In this document: piece after piece, positions 26,523-36,004 of the stretch
Position numbering within the stretch: the stretch's first letter is position 1
Layout: each line of letters starts with the position of its first letter
Assembly: GCA_021202275.1 (NCBI GenBank)
Contig: JAJQDI010000028.1
Coordinates: 1 to 64,000, forward strand
DNA: 64,000 nt
Direction: 5' to 3'
Origin: Bacteroides sp.
Lineage (GTDB): Bacteria; Bacteroidota; Bacteroidia; Bacteroidales; Bacteroidaceae
Translations under genes and position numbers: made by a program
The notes under the pieces: generated by a model
What the model was told of the DNA's origin: nothing
Database searches by the model: none
What the model saw: the letters and a program-made list of their open reading frames with translations, nothing else

Positions 26523-27995
26523 ATGGATCAGAAGAAATCGAATATCGGGCTTATCGGTCTGGCGGTAATGGGAGAGAATCTGGCTTTGAATATGGAAAGC
26601 AAAGGGTGGGAGGTCTCTGTTTACAACCGTACTGTGCCCGGAATTGAAGAAGGGGTCGTGGATCGTTTTATGAACGGTCGGGGCAAAGGGCTTCACATCC
26701 AGGGCTACACTACTATTCCTGAATTTGTTTCTTCTTTGTCTTTACCCCGTAAGATCATGATGATGGTACGCGCGGGAGAGGCTGTAGATGAGTTGATGGA
26801 GCAGTTTTTCCCCTATCTGAGTGCAGGTGACATATTGATCGACGGCGGGAACTCCAACTACGAAGATACCAACCGCCGGGTAGCATTGGCTGAATCCAAA
26901 GGGTTCAGGTTTGTCGGAGCAGGGGTTTCCGGAGGTGAAGAGGGAGCATTGAACGGGGCCTCTATCATGCCTGGCGGATCTGCGGATGCATGGCCTGAGA
27001 TCAAACCTATACTTCAGAGTATCGCGGCCAAAGCACCGGACGGAACACCTTGTTGTCAGTGGATCGGTCCGGCCGGATCGGAACATTTTGTCAAAATGAT
27101 CCATAACGGCATAGAGTATGGAGACATGCAGTTGATCGCTGAAGCCTATTGGTCAATGAAGCACTTGCTTGGTTTAGACAATGATGCGATGTCTGCAGTT
27201 TTTGCCGGATGGAACGAAGGGAAACTACGTAGTTACCTGATAGAGATAACGTCTTATATCTTGTCGCACAAGGATAGTAACGGTAAATACTTAATTGATG
27301 AGATTTTAGACGCGGCCGGTCAGAAAGGGACCGGAAAGTGGGCCGTGATCAATGCCATGGAATTGAATATGCCTTTGGGGCTGATTGCCAGTGCGGTGTT
27401 TGAACGTAGTCTGTCCGCACAGAAAGAGCTCCGTCAGGAAGCGCATGAGTATTTCCCGGGCGATCAGCAGGCAATCCATGACAATAAAGAAGAGTATCAG
27501 CAACATCTGTTTGCCGCTTTGTATGCTTCTAAACTGGTCTCCTATGCTCAGGGATTTGCTGTGCTGCAACAAGCATCTACGCAGTTTTCCTGGAGACTGG
27601 ATCTGGGAGAGATCGCTAAATTGTGGCGGGCAGGATGTATCATACGAAGTGTTTTTCTAAACGATATAGCAGCTGCCTATGCGGCAGAACCAGATTCTAG
27701 GAATCTTTTACTGACTCCTTATTTCCGTGAAGAGATCAAGGGGCTTCTGAAAGGATGGAAAATTGTTGTTTCCGACGCGGCCCGGGAAGAATTACCTGTT
27801 CCGGCATTTTCTTCCGCATTGAATTATTTCTATTCGTTGACGTCGCAGAATCTGCTAGCCAATCTGGTACAGGCGCAACGTGACTATTTTGGAGCCCACA
27901 CGTTTGAACGCAGGGATGCGGAACGTGGAAAGTTCTTCCATGAAAACTGGACAGGACACGGGGGTGATACGCAATCCGGAACTTATAATGTATAA
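26523..27995 (+). CDS. gnd: 6-phosphogluconate dehydrogenase, decarboxylating
   Basis: 490-residue enzyme that oxidises 6-phosphogluconate to ribulose-5-phosphate and CO2 with NADP+. N-terminal nucleotide-binding fold GLAVMGENLALNM; substrate site GAGVSGGEEGALNGASIMPGG near residue 138; KMIHNGIEYGDMQLIAE holds the catalytic Lys (near 193) and QKGTGKW near 270 follows. Full-length. First gene of gnd-zwf-pgl, the whole oxidative pentose phosphate branch in reverse pathway order. Confidence 0.97.
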   Translation: MDQKKSNIGLIGLAVMGENLALNMESKGWEVSVYNRTVPGIEEGVVDRFMNGRGKGLHIQGYTTIPEFVSSLSLPRKIMMMVRAGEAVDELMEQFFPYLSAGDILIDGGNSNYEDTNRRVALAESKGFRFVGAGVSGGEEGALNGASIMPGGSADAWPEIKPILQSIAAKAPDGTPCCQWIGPAGSEHFVKMIHNGIEYGDMQLIAEAYWSMKHLLGLDNDAMSAVFAGWNEGKLRSYLIEITSYILSHKDSNGKYLIDEILDAAGQKGTGKWAVINAMELNMPLGLIASAVFERSLSAQKELRQEAHEYFPGDQQAIHDNKEEYQQHLFAALYASKLVSYAQGFAVLQQASTQFSWRLDLGEIAKLWRAGCIIRSVFLNDIAAAYAAEPDSRNLLLTPYFREEIKGLLKGWKIVVSDAAREELPVPAFSSALNYFYSLTSQNLLANLVQAQRDYFGAHTFERRDAERGKFFHENWTGHGGDTQSGTYNV

Positions 27996-28020
27996 CTAAA
28001 TCTTATAATCTGAAAAAACG

Positions 28021-29532
28021 ATGGGTACAAAACACGCTGAACATTCTTTTGCAATGGTCATTTTCGGTGCGTCGGGAGATCTGACGAAACGAAAATTGAT
28101 GCCTGCGTTGTATGACCTTTACCGAAACGGACGTTTACCTGAGAAATTCTATGTCCTGGGCACAGGACGTACCGTGTATACCGATGAGGAGTATAAGTCT
28201 TATATACGTACCGAACTGGAAGAGTTTATTGCTCAGGCCGGACAAGATCCGAAATGGATGGATACTTTTGTCAGTCATCTGTATTATTTCCCTATGGATC
28301 CATCTTCGGCAGATCAGTATAAACAGCTGAAACAACGTCTGCAGCACCTTACAGCGGAGCAGGAAACGGATATTCTTTTTTATCTGGCCACCCCGCCGGT
28401 GTTGTACGGGGTGATCCCTCTTCATCTGAAAGAGGTCGGACTCAATGAGGAGCATACACGCATCATTGTAGAAAAACCTTTCGGCACCGATCTGGAGTCT
28501 GCCCGCAGGTTGAATGAGATCTATGCTTCGGTATTTGAAGAGAATCAGATCTATCGGATCGATCATTTTCTGGGTAAGGAGACCGCACAGAATATCCTGG
28601 CGTTCCGATTTGCCAATGAGATATTCGAACCGGTATGGAACCGTAACTATATAGATTATGTAGAGGTCACGGCAGTGGAAAATCTCGGTATAGAGAACCG
28701 GGGAGGATATTACGAGACTGCCGGAGCACTGCGCGATATGGTTCAGAACCACCTGATCCAGCTGGCAGCGCTGATAGCTATGGAACCTCCGACACGCTTC
28801 AATGCGGATCACTTCCGGAACGAAGTGGTGAAAGTGTATGAAGCACTCACTCCTCTTACCGAAAAACAGATGGAAGAGTACGTGGTCCGCGGACAATATA
28901 CGGCAGCGGGAAATATGGTTTCTTACCGGGAAGAGAAGAATGTAGATCCGCAGTCAAAGACCGAAACCTTTGTAGCTATACGCGTAGGTTTTGATAACTG
29001 GCGATGGAGCGGCGTCCCTTTTTATATCCGTACGGGCAAACAGATGCCAACCAAAGTCACAGAAGTTGTTATTCATTTTAAGAAAATACCGCATCGGATG
29101 TTCCAGTACACCAGTGGAAGCCATCCGGTACATAATACACTGATACTACGCATACAGCCCAACGAAGGAATTGTTCTTCGGTTCGGAATGAAAGCTCCTG
29201 GTCCCGGCTTTGATATCAAGCAGGTATCCATGGACTTTACTTACCAGAGCCTGGGCCAGCAGGCAGTAGGAGATGCCTACGCGCGTCTGATCGAAGATTG
29301 TATTCAGGGAGACCCGACACTTTTCACACGGAGTGACGCGGTAGAGGCTTCCTGGAAATTTTTCACTCCCATATTGGACTATTGGGAAAAAAATACACAT
29401 GCACCGCTCTACGGCTATCCGGCCGGTACCTGGGGCCCTCCGGCAAGCGAGGGAATTATGCACGAACATGGTGCCAAATGGACAAACCCATGTAAGAACC
29501 TGACAAACACAGATCAATATTGTGAGTTATGA
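28021..29532 (+). CDS. zwf: Glucose-6-phosphate 1-dehydrogenase
   Basis: 503 residues, normal length. It oxidises glucose-6-phosphate to 6-phosphogluconolactone and supplies NADPH. The coenzyme site GASGDLTKRKLMPALYDL starts at residue 16; the active-site signature RIDHFLGKETAQN holds the catalytic His near 182. Located 25 bases after gnd and overlapping pgl by four bases. Confidence 0.97.
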   Translation: MGTKHAEHSFAMVIFGASGDLTKRKLMPALYDLYRNGRLPEKFYVLGTGRTVYTDEEYKSYIRTELEEFIAQAGQDPKWMDTFVSHLYYFPMDPSSADQYKQLKQRLQHLTAEQETDILFYLATPPVLYGVIPLHLKEVGLNEEHTRIIVEKPFGTDLESARRLNEIYASVFEENQIYRIDHFLGKETAQNILAFRFANEIFEPVWNRNYIDYVEVTAVENLGIENRGGYYETAGALRDMVQNHLIQLAALIAMEPPTRFNADHFRNEVVKVYEALTPLTEKQMEEYVVRGQYTAAGNMVSYREEKNVDPQSKTETFVAIRVGFDNWRWSGVPFYIRTGKQMPTKVTEVVIHFKKIPHRMFQYTSGSHPVHNTLILRIQPNEGIVLRFGMKAPGPGFDIKQVSMDFTYQSLGQQAVGDAYARLIEDCIQGDPTLFTRSDAVEASWKFFTPILDYWEKNTHAPLYGYPAGTWGPPASEGIMHEHGAKWTNPCKNLTNTDQYCEL

Positions 29533-30242
29533 AACCATACATTTATCCTTCTACCATAGAAACAGCGCGCGCGCTGATTCTGCACTTGGTTGAAATGCTG
29601 GAAAATGAACCCGACAGGATTTTTCATATAGCTTTAAGCGGAGGCAGTACACCTGCTCTGATGTTCGATTTATGGGCCAATGAATACAAAGAGGTCACAC
29701 CGTGGGAACGTATGTATTTTTATTGGGTGGATGAGCGCTGTGTACCCCCTAAAAACTCAGATAGCAATTACGGACTGATGCGGTTATTGATGTTGAATGT
29801 AGCACCGATTCCTTATGAAAATGTGTTCCGGATCATGGGAGAAAATGAACCGGAGCAAGAGGCTATACGCTACTCCAAATTGGTAGAGGAGCATGTGCCA
29901 CAGGTAAACAACTGGCCTCGTTTTGATATCGTACTGCTGGGAGCGGGTACGGATGGACACACTTCTTCCATTTTTTCCGGACAGGAATATCTGCTTACTT
30001 CCAAGAAAACGTATGAAAGAAGTTACAATCCGCACAATGGCCAGAAGCGTATTGCACTTACTGGACAGCCGATCATGAATGCGGAGCGGGTTATTTTTCT
30101 TATTACCGGAAAATCCAAAGCAGATGTCGTATACGAGATCTGTTCTTCCGGAGATACCTGTCCGGCTGCCTATATTGCCCACCATGCGGAAAATGTAGAA
30201 TTGTTTATGGACGATCCGGTCGCAAGCCGCCTGGGAAGATAA
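29529..30242 (+). CDS. pgl: 6-phosphogluconolactonase
   Basis: 237 residues of the SugarP_isomerase (DevB/Pgl) family, which hydrolyses 6-phosphogluconolactone. Motifs LSGGSTPALMFDLWA near residue 37, YWVDERCVPP near 72 and LLGAGTDGHTSSIF near 138. The start overlaps the zwf stop by four bases, so the two are translationally coupled. Last gene of the operon; a repeat-filled gap follows. Confidence 0.95.
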   Translation: MKPYIYPSTIETARALILHLVEMLENEPDRIFHIALSGGSTPALMFDLWANEYKEVTPWERMYFYWVDERCVPPKNSDSNYGLMRLLMLNVAPIPYENVFRIMGENEPEQEAIRYSKLVEEHVPQVNNWPRFDIVLLGAGTDGHTSSIFSGQEYLLTSKKTYERSYNPHNGQKRIALTGQPIMNAERVIFLITGKSKADVVYEICSSGDTCPAAYIAHHAENVELFMDDPVASRLGR

Positions 30243-30566
30243 AGGGATTTACGATGTACGGATGTACGATTGAAATTGCCCGATGTCATTGCAAGTTCTT
30301 ATTGAAAACTTTGTTATCCTCATACAAGGATATAAGAACAAAAGAAGAAAGATAAAATGTGTGGAATGTCATGTATATACAAGTTATAAGTAATGAGCTA
30401 TAAGTGATAAGTGATAAATCATTACTTATAACTTACCACTTATCACTTATCACTCTTTTATGTTCTTTGTCTAAAAAAGAAAAGGACTTTGCAAACATAG
30501 GGATTCACAAACATATTCTTTCTGTAATTTCAATCGTAAATTGTAAATCAGTACATCGTAAATCAT
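30243..30566. repeat. Heptamer repeat element between pgl and carbonic anhydrase
   Basis: Starts three bases after pgl with ATTTACG/TGTACGG-type 7-bp units (about 30245-30270), then an inverted pair of ATAAGTG and ACTTATC units (about 30384-30455), then CGTAAAT/TGTAAAT units in the inverse direction (about 30533-30565). The same units recur at 33884-33921, 36010-36045, 36148-36241 and 42621-42696. Overall layout is palindromic. Apparent small open frames here are produced by the repeats. Confidence 0.65.
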
Positions 30567-30778
30567 CTTGTGTTTTTCGCAAAAACCGAAGAACGATTCT
30601 TTGAAAAAGAAATATAACTTTTTATTTTTAACTAAAAATTTACTTACTTTGGGGAAAATAACAGAACTTGTTTCTGCGTGTTTGATATGAATGCGTTTTT
30701 TCTTTTTCATATCTCAGGAGGGAGAATGACTGAAGTAATGTATTCGGATATATAGTTAAACAATAAATAAGATAAGGT
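30567..30778. other. AT-rich leader upstream of carbonic anhydrase
   Basis: No gene. It must carry the promoter; TTACTTTG near 30641 differs from TAnnTTTG by one base and is the best candidate. Confidence 0.4.
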
Positions 30779-31525
30779 ATGATTAAAAAATGGATGATTC
30801 CCGTATGTGCGGGATTTTTTCTGATAAGCCTGGGTGCTTGTCAGGCCGGTCTGTCCAGGCAGGAAAAGATGGAGATCCTGGAAGAAGAGGCACTGACCTC
30901 ACGCGTATTGACTGCCGAGCAACAGGCTCAACTGACCCCGCAACAGGTATTGGATACGTTGAAACAGGGTAATAAAGAATTTGTCAATGATGATCTGACA
31001 GTCCGTAACAATACGGTGAGAGTGCGTGAAGCCGCTATGGGGCAATATCCGAAAGCCGTGATCCTGTCTTGTCTGGATTCCCGGGTGCCGGTAGAAGATA
31101 TATTCCACAGAGGCATAGGAGATATCTTTGTAGCACGTGTAGCCGGTAACATTGTGAATGAAGACATCCTGGGTAGTCTGGAATATGCTTGTAAGGTTTC
31201 CGGTTCCAAACTCATCGTAGTACTGGGACATGAATACTGCGGAGCCATAAAGTCTGCGATTGACGATGTAGAGTTGGGCAATATCACAGCCCTGTTGGCA
31301 AAAATACAACCGGCAGTCCGCACAGCCGGTGAAGGATACGAAGGAGATAAGTCTTCTTCCAATCCGGAATTTGTAGAGCGTGTTTGCGATCACAATGTGT
31401 TGTTAGGTGTGGAAAATATTCGTCAACACAGTCCCATCCTTAAAGAAATGGAAGATAATGGCGAAATTATGATCGTAGGAGCCGTATACAATATGAAGAC
31501 AGGCGAAGTTGAATTTATTGATTGA
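30779..31525 (+). CDS. Beta-class carbonic anhydrase, lipoprotein form
   Basis: 248 residues. Interconverts CO2 and bicarbonate. The zinc ligands Cys98 (in LSCLDSR, with the Asp100-Arg102 dyad), His151 and Cys154 (in GHEYCGA) are all present. The first 21 residues form a lipoprotein signal with lipobox SLGAC (Cys21), so this enzyme should sit on the periplasmic side of a membrane rather than in the cytoplasm like most beta enzymes. A linker of about 40 residues separates the anchor from the catalytic domain. Stands alone. Confidence 0.93.
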   Translation: MIKKWMIPVCAGFFLISLGACQAGLSRQEKMEILEEEALTSRVLTAEQQAQLTPQQVLDTLKQGNKEFVNDDLTVRNNTVRVREAAMGQYPKAVILSCLDSRVPVEDIFHRGIGDIFVARVAGNIVNEDILGSLEYACKVSGSKLIVVLGHEYCGAIKSAIDDVELGNITALLAKIQPAVRTAGEGYEGDKSSSNPEFVERVCDHNVLLGVENIRQHSPILKEMEDNGEIMIVGAVYNMKTGEVEFID

Positions 31526-31580
31526 CCCCTGTTCAGGAGAGCGATTTTATAGATTATTTTAAGAAGCGGATGCAATGGGA

Positions 31581-31612
31581 GGAAACTCTGTTGTTTCCGC
31601 TTTTCTTTTTGT
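31581..31612 (+). terminator. Probable terminator after carbonic anhydrase
   Basis: GGAAAC/GTTTCC stem (31581-31586 with 31593-31598), 6-base loop, then GC and a T-rich tail. It lies 56 bases past the stop; a short open frame over it (31522-31770) is not convincing. Confidence 0.5.
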
Positions 31613-31931
31613 ATGAAGTAATTCCGGAACAAAAGGGTGTGGTAAAGGAAACAATCCAGAATGTATATCAGGGTCTTTCCGGACTGATACTTGTATGGAT
31701 TTATTCAAAAAGTGAGCCTGGGAGGGTAGAAGCAAGTGTTACTATTTTATTTGTATTTTTCAAATCTTGAAATTTATAAAATTAACTTCTAGTGATATTT
31801 TACATTTCGTAATTGCAACTATTTTTTTTAGTGAGAAATGGCGGTTGATATAACTTTTTTTTAAAAAAAGATTAAACATATTTATTCCGTTTTATTCCAT
31901 GAGAGAACTCTTTTTCCCTTCTGATAACCGT
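31613..31931. other. Intergenic region without a supported gene
   Basis: About 320 AT-rich bases between two converging transcripts. Nothing recognised. Confidence 0.45.
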
Positions 31932-31977
31932 ATAAAAAAAAGATACTTCCTTACCGTACGCTTACGGAGGAAGTATC
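31932..31977 (-). terminator. Terminator of the exporter/two-component operon
   Basis: 10-bp perfect outer stem (31942-31951 with 31968-31977) with a partly paired loop, followed on the minus strand by eight T residues. It lies about 150 bases past the last leftward gene. Confidence 0.8.
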
Positions 31978-32125
31978 AACACAAAAACTAAACTAGACTT
32001 AACTAAACTATTTTATTGTGGAGTTTCACAACTCCTATCTGTTCGTTACAAAAGTAGAAACAATATTCTAATTATGCAAATAATAATCGACGAATCGGAT
32101 AAAATTAACGATATTTTTTATAATG

Positions 32126-32824
32126 TTAACTTCTTTCATCTAAAAATGCCTGAAAAACCTGTTTGTAACTATCACTTACAGGTATATATGTTTTATCAAA
32201 AACAATTCTTCCCCGATCGATGATCCGGATTTTATCTTTCTGTACGATGAAAGAGCGGTGTACCCTCATAAACTGGCTGTCCGGTAGCAGTTCTTCCATG
32301 GCTTTCATACTCATCAGCGAGAGGATAGGCTTAAGCTGATCTGTAGTATATATTTTTATATAATCTTTCAATCCTTCAATGTATTGTATCTTTTTCAGTT
32401 CGATCTGTACCAGCTTATAATCACTTTTCACGAAAATACTTTCGATCTCTTCCGGTTTGCTGACTAAAGAAAACCATTGGATCGCCTTGTTAGCTGCCTG
32501 CAGGAAATCAACACACGAGATCGGTTTCAATAGATAGTCCAACGCGTTTACCCGGTAGCCTTCGATGGCGTACTGATCAAATGCCGTGGTGAAAATAATC
32601 CGCATGTGCGGATCTATCATTTTGGAGAACTCCAGGCCATTGAGTTCCGGCATCTGGATGTCCAGAAAAAGCAGATCTGTCTTTGTCCTTTTAAGTTCAT
32701 TCATTGCCTGGATGGCACTTGAGTATTTTCCCGTAAGCTCCAGCGAAGGAGTGCGCAGAACGTAACTTTCCAGCAGATTAAGCGCCAGAGGCTCGTCGTC
32801 GATAATGGCACAGCGAAGGATCAT
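32126..32824 (-). CDS. LytTR-family response regulator
   Basis: 232 residues. Receiver domain about 1-115 with acidic pocket IIDDEP and phospho-acceptor Asp55 (LLFLDIQMPELNG); C-terminal LytTR DNA-binding domain with KKIQYIEGLKDYIKIYT and FMRVHRSFIVQKDKI. It overlaps the sensor kinase gene by four bases and should be its partner. As last gene of the block tolC-hlyD-ATPase-permease-kinase-regulator, it probably controls the exporter. Confidence 0.93.
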   Translation of the reverse strand: MILRCAIIDDEPLALNLLESYVLRTPSLELTGKYSSAIQAMNELKRTKTDLLFLDIQMPELNGLEFSKMIDPHMRIIFTTAFDQYAIEGYRVNALDYLLKPISCVDFLQAANKAIQWFSLVSKPEEIESIFVKSDYKLVQIELKKIQYIEGLKDYIKIYTTDQLKPILSLMSMKAMEELLPDSQFMRVHRSFIVQKDKIRIIDRGRIVFDKTYIPVSDSYKQVFQAFLDERS

Positions 32825-33867
32825 GGTTGTATAGTTAATTGGGATGAATATTCTTTTTTATCCGGGGAGATCTCGTTTTTCCAGTTGTATCTTCCTGTAT
32901 ATAACAGTTCCAGCCGGCGTTTTACCTGTTCCAGTCCTATCCCGGAACCACTTTTGTCCTGTTCGTTCTTCGGATGGTAGCTATTGCGTATTTTGCAAGT
33001 CACTTCTTTCTCTGTCTCCATAAGCAGAATATGGATATAACTGGGGTCGGTAGGAGAAATGCCGTGTTTGAATGCATTTTCTATCAGGGAAATGAAAATG
33101 AGCGGAGTGATCTGTGTACGGCTATCAGGTTGGATACGGATATCCGTTTCTACACGCACATGAGGCCCCAGGCGTATTTTCATCAGTTCGATGTAATTAC
33201 GAACAAATTCCGCTTCCTTGCCCAGAGATACATAGATCTGCTGATTGTCATAAAGCACATACCGCAGCAACTTGCTTAGTTCATGCACTGCCTGTTGTGC
33301 CTTATCACTGTCAAAAGCGATCAGGGCATAGATATTATTCAGCGTATTGAGCAGAAAATGCGGATTGAGCTGGTTGCACAGGTTCTTCAGTTCGGAAGCA
33401 ATGTGATTCTTTTCTGCCTCCTGTCGCGCCGTCTCTGTTTTGCTCCAATGTACACTCATGCGGATGGCTACGCTGAGTCCGATGATAGAGATCTGTCCCA
33501 CAATATCCCGGGTCAGGAAGAACCAGCGGGGAGGTCCCGGATAAGGGCGGGGAGGCAGTTTGACAGGAGGGGTCGCGAATTCCTGCCAGATATGGAGGAA
33601 CACTCCGAACACCAGAACCAGTATGATGTTATACACAAGGAATTCTCTGGTCTTCTTCCTGAAAAGCAGCTTCGGGATCAACAGGAAATAGTTGATATAG
33701 AAAACAAGCAGTAGATTTAAAGGAGCTACAATATGACGTGCATAGGCATCCCAGGGGGGGCCGCTGCTGGAAGAGCGATTGAAAAAAAACAGTGGTAACG
33801 CAAATACCATGCCCCATCCTATCAGATGGATCACTATTTCAAGTTTGCGGTTCGTCATGTGTTTCAT
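32821..33867 (-). CDS. LytS-like sensor histidine kinase
   Basis: 348 residues. Four membrane helices in the first 155 residues, a short linker helix, then a His_kinase domain with phospho-acceptor region LCNQLNPHFLLNTLNNIYAL and a GHKL ATPase end (PLIFISLIENAFKHGI; SGSGIGLEQVKRRLEL). There is no separate extracellular sensor domain, so the membrane bundle must sense. ATG 33867 is chosen over a TTG further upstream; ATG 33858 is also possible because a -7 element lies only a few bases upstream. Confidence 0.9.
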   Translation of the reverse strand: MKHMTNRKLEIVIHLIGWGMVFALPLFFFNRSSSSGPPWDAYARHIVAPLNLLLVFYINYFLLIPKLLFRKKTREFLVYNIILVLVFGVFLHIWQEFATPPVKLPPRPYPGPPRWFFLTRDIVGQISIIGLSVAIRMSVHWSKTETARQEAEKNHIASELKNLCNQLNPHFLLNTLNNIYALIAFDSDKAQQAVHELSKLLRYVLYDNQQIYVSLGKEAEFVRNYIELMKIRLGPHVRVETDIRIQPDSRTQITPLIFISLIENAFKHGISPTDPSYIHILLMETEKEVTCKIRNSYHPKNEQDKSGSGIGLEQVKRRLELLYTGRYNWKNEISPDKKEYSSQLTIQP

Positions 33868-33873
33868 AGAAGA

Positions 33874-33881
33874 CAAAGATA
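33874..33881 (-). promoter_or_regulatory. Possible internal promoter for the kinase-regulator pair
   Basis: Minus-strand TATCTTTG is an exact TAnnTTTG match but only 6 bases before the ATG at 33867. If used, the message would be nearly leaderless or would start translation at 33858. It may be a chance match. Confidence 0.3.
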
Positions 33882-34012
33882 AGGGAATTTACGATGTACG
33901 GATTTACAATTTACGATTTATATAACTATATTTAATTGTTTTATTTCATTGGGAACAATGGGTGTATTCCAACGATATATAGTAAATGGCAAATCTGTAA
34001 TCGTAATTTCCT
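33882..34012. repeat. Heptamer repeat element between permease and kinase genes
   Basis: Left part (33884-33921) has ATTTACG/TGTACGG/ATTTACA units; right part (about 33990-34012) has CTGTAAT/CGTAATT units in inverse direction. It separates the ABC permease from the kinase within the presumed operon and is of the same family as the element after pgl. Confidence 0.55.
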
Positions 34013-35233
34013 TTATTCGTAACGGATTGCTTCGATCGGATCCAGATCGGCTGCTTTCCGGGCCGGATACCAGCCAAAGAACACACCGGTGAATGTACAT
34101 ACGATGAAGGAGATGATCACACTCCACGTTTGTACGAAGATCGGCCAGTTCAGCAGACTGTTCACTGCCACAGAAGCACCGATTCCCAGGATGACCCCTA
34201 TCAACCCTCCGGTGATGCTGATCATAATGGCTTCAATCAGGAACTGGCTCAGGATGTCGATTCCCCGGGCTCCTACAGACATACGCAGCCCGATCTCCCG
34301 GGTGCGCTCCGTCACAGAGACATACATAATGTTCATGATACCGATGCCACCGACCACCAGAGAGATCCCCGCGATGCAGGCAAGCAGCGTAGTCATCATA
34401 TCCGTCGTGGAACTGAGCGTTTCACTCAGTTCCTGCTGACTCCGTATATTGAAGTCGTCCGCGTCCGTATCTTTCAGCTTATGATTTTGCCGTAATATAG
34501 CTGTCATTTCATCGATCGCTTCCTCGGTAAGATCTTCAGTCAGCGCCGAGGCATAGATACTTTGCAGATAGGTTACCGCCAGCAGACGCTTCATGATGGT
34601 TGTATAAGGCGCGAGCACTACGGCATCCTGGTCTTGTCCCATAGAGTTGTATCCCTTGGCTTTCAGTACTCCTATGATCCGGAACGGTATTTTATTGAAA
34701 CGGATCACGCTTCCTACAGGCTCCGAACCATCCGGAAACAGATTGTCTACAATGGTCTGGCCCACTACACAGACTTTGGCAGAGGCTTGTATATCTTCTT
34801 CGGTAAACATCTCTCCGTCGTCTACACTTAACTGGCGTATGTTAAGGTATTCAACGCTCACGCCTGTCATACTCCCCGGGTAATTGTTGGCTCCGTTGAT
34901 AAACTGTCCCGAACTGCTTACGTACGGACTCACCCCGGCCACGAACCGTGTTTCATCGCGCAGCGATTCTACATCCGTCAGTTTAAGTGTTTGCATGGCA
35001 CTGGGATCTAATCGTACCCCTCCGCGGCGTTCCGCTCCGGGATAGATCATGATCATATTCGACCCCATTTCCGAGATCTGTTGCTGGATGCTTCTTTTTG
35101 ACCCTTGTCCGATCGCCAGCATTGTGATCACGGAAGCTACTCCGATAATGATACCCAACATAGTCAGGAAGGCTCTCAGTTTGTTGTTGGCCAGAGCCCT
35201 CAGGGCTATTTTAAATAAATTGGTTCCGTTCAT
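34013..35233 (-). CDS. MacB-type ABC transporter permease
   Basis: 406 residues. N-terminal helix (LRALANNKLRAFLTMLGIIIGVASVITMLA), a large periplasmic MacB_PCD domain of about 220 residues, then three C-terminal helices of the FtsX type (MTTLLACIAGISLVVGGIGI; ISITGGLIGVILGIGASV; SVIISFIVCTFTGVFFGW). MacB systems move substrates from the periplasm through an adaptor and TolC rather than across the inner membrane. Here the ATPase is a separate gene 27 bases upstream. Confidence 0.92.
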   Translation of the reverse strand: MNGTNLFKIALRALANNKLRAFLTMLGIIIGVASVITMLAIGQGSKRSIQQQISEMGSNMIMIYPGAERRGGVRLDPSAMQTLKLTDVESLRDETRFVAGVSPYVSSSGQFINGANNYPGSMTGVSVEYLNIRQLSVDDGEMFTEEDIQASAKVCVVGQTIVDNLFPDGSEPVGSVIRFNKIPFRIIGVLKAKGYNSMGQDQDAVVLAPYTTIMKRLLAVTYLQSIYASALTEDLTEEAIDEMTAILRQNHKLKDTDADDFNIRSQQELSETLSSTTDMMTTLLACIAGISLVVGGIGIMNIMYVSVTERTREIGLRMSVGARGIDILSQFLIEAIMISITGGLIGVILGIGASVAVNSLLNWPIFVQTWSVIISFIVCTFTGVFFGWYPARKAADLDPIEAIRYE

Positions 35234-35260
35234 ATAAAGTTCTTTTCGAGAGGCTCTTTT

Positions 35261-36004
35261 TTATTCTTCCGGTTCGGGCAGCGTGGCATAGATCTCCGCT
35301 GCGGACAAGATGTCTGTATTGATTGTATCTTCTTTGACCAATCCGTCCCGCAACACGATATTCCGGCTACTGTATTGGGCAATCTCCGGATTGTGGGTCA
35401 CAAAAATGATCGTGCGCCCTTCCGCGTGCAACTGCTGGAACAGGATAATGATCTCGTAGGAGGTACGTGTATCTAAGTTTCCGGTAGCTTCATCTGCCAG
35501 GATCACTGCCGGGTTGTTGACCAGTGCCCGGGCAATGGCCACACGTTGCATCTGTCCTCCCGACATCTGGTTAGACTTATGCATCAGCCTGTCTCCCAAT
35601 CCTACAGACTCCAGTGCCGCTATCGCACTCCTTCTTCGTTCGGTTGCGCTCACAGAAGCATTGTACATCAGCGGCAATTCCACATTCTCTATGGCAGTAG
35701 TCTTAGGCAGCAGGTTGTAGCTCTGGAATACGAAACCGATCTTCCGGTTGCGCAATATCGCTCGCTGGCTCTTGCTCATGGTGCGAACCGATGTCCCGTC
35801 CAGCAGATACTCTCCGCTGGTGGGAGTGTCTAAGCAGCCCAGAATATTGAGCAATGTAGATTTGCCCGATCCGGAGGCCCCCATGATCGTGACAAATTCC
35901 CCTTCGTTGATAGTAAAAGAGACTCCCCGCAAGGCCCTTACGGTCTCTTCCCCTACCTGGAATTTTCGTTTGATATTTTCTAACTGAATAATTGCTTTAC
36001 TCAT
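35261..36004 (-). CDS. MacB/LolD-type ABC transporter ATPase
   Basis: 247 residues. Walker A GASGSGKST at 42-50, signature MSGGQMQRVAIARAL near 148, Walker B AVILADEATGNLD near 168, all intact. It powers the MacB-like permease downstream. The last 30 residues after the switch His form a short tail. Part of the leftward exporter operon. Confidence 0.94.
   Translation of the reverse strand: MSKAIIQLENIKRKFQVGEETVRALRGVSFTINEGEFVTIMGASGSGKSTLLNILGCLDTPTSGEYLLDGTSVRTMSKSQRAILRNRKIGFVFQSYNLLPKTTAIENVELPLMYNASVSATERRRSAIAALESVGLGDRLMHKSNQMSGGQMQRVAIARALVNNPAVILADEATGNLDTRTSYEIIILFQQLHAEGRTIIFVTHNPEIAQYSSRNIVLRDGLVKEDTINTDILSAAEIYATLPEPEE

Noticed and set aside
31522..31770. Frame after carbonic anhydrase
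   Set aside because: Covers a hairpin terminator; no family.
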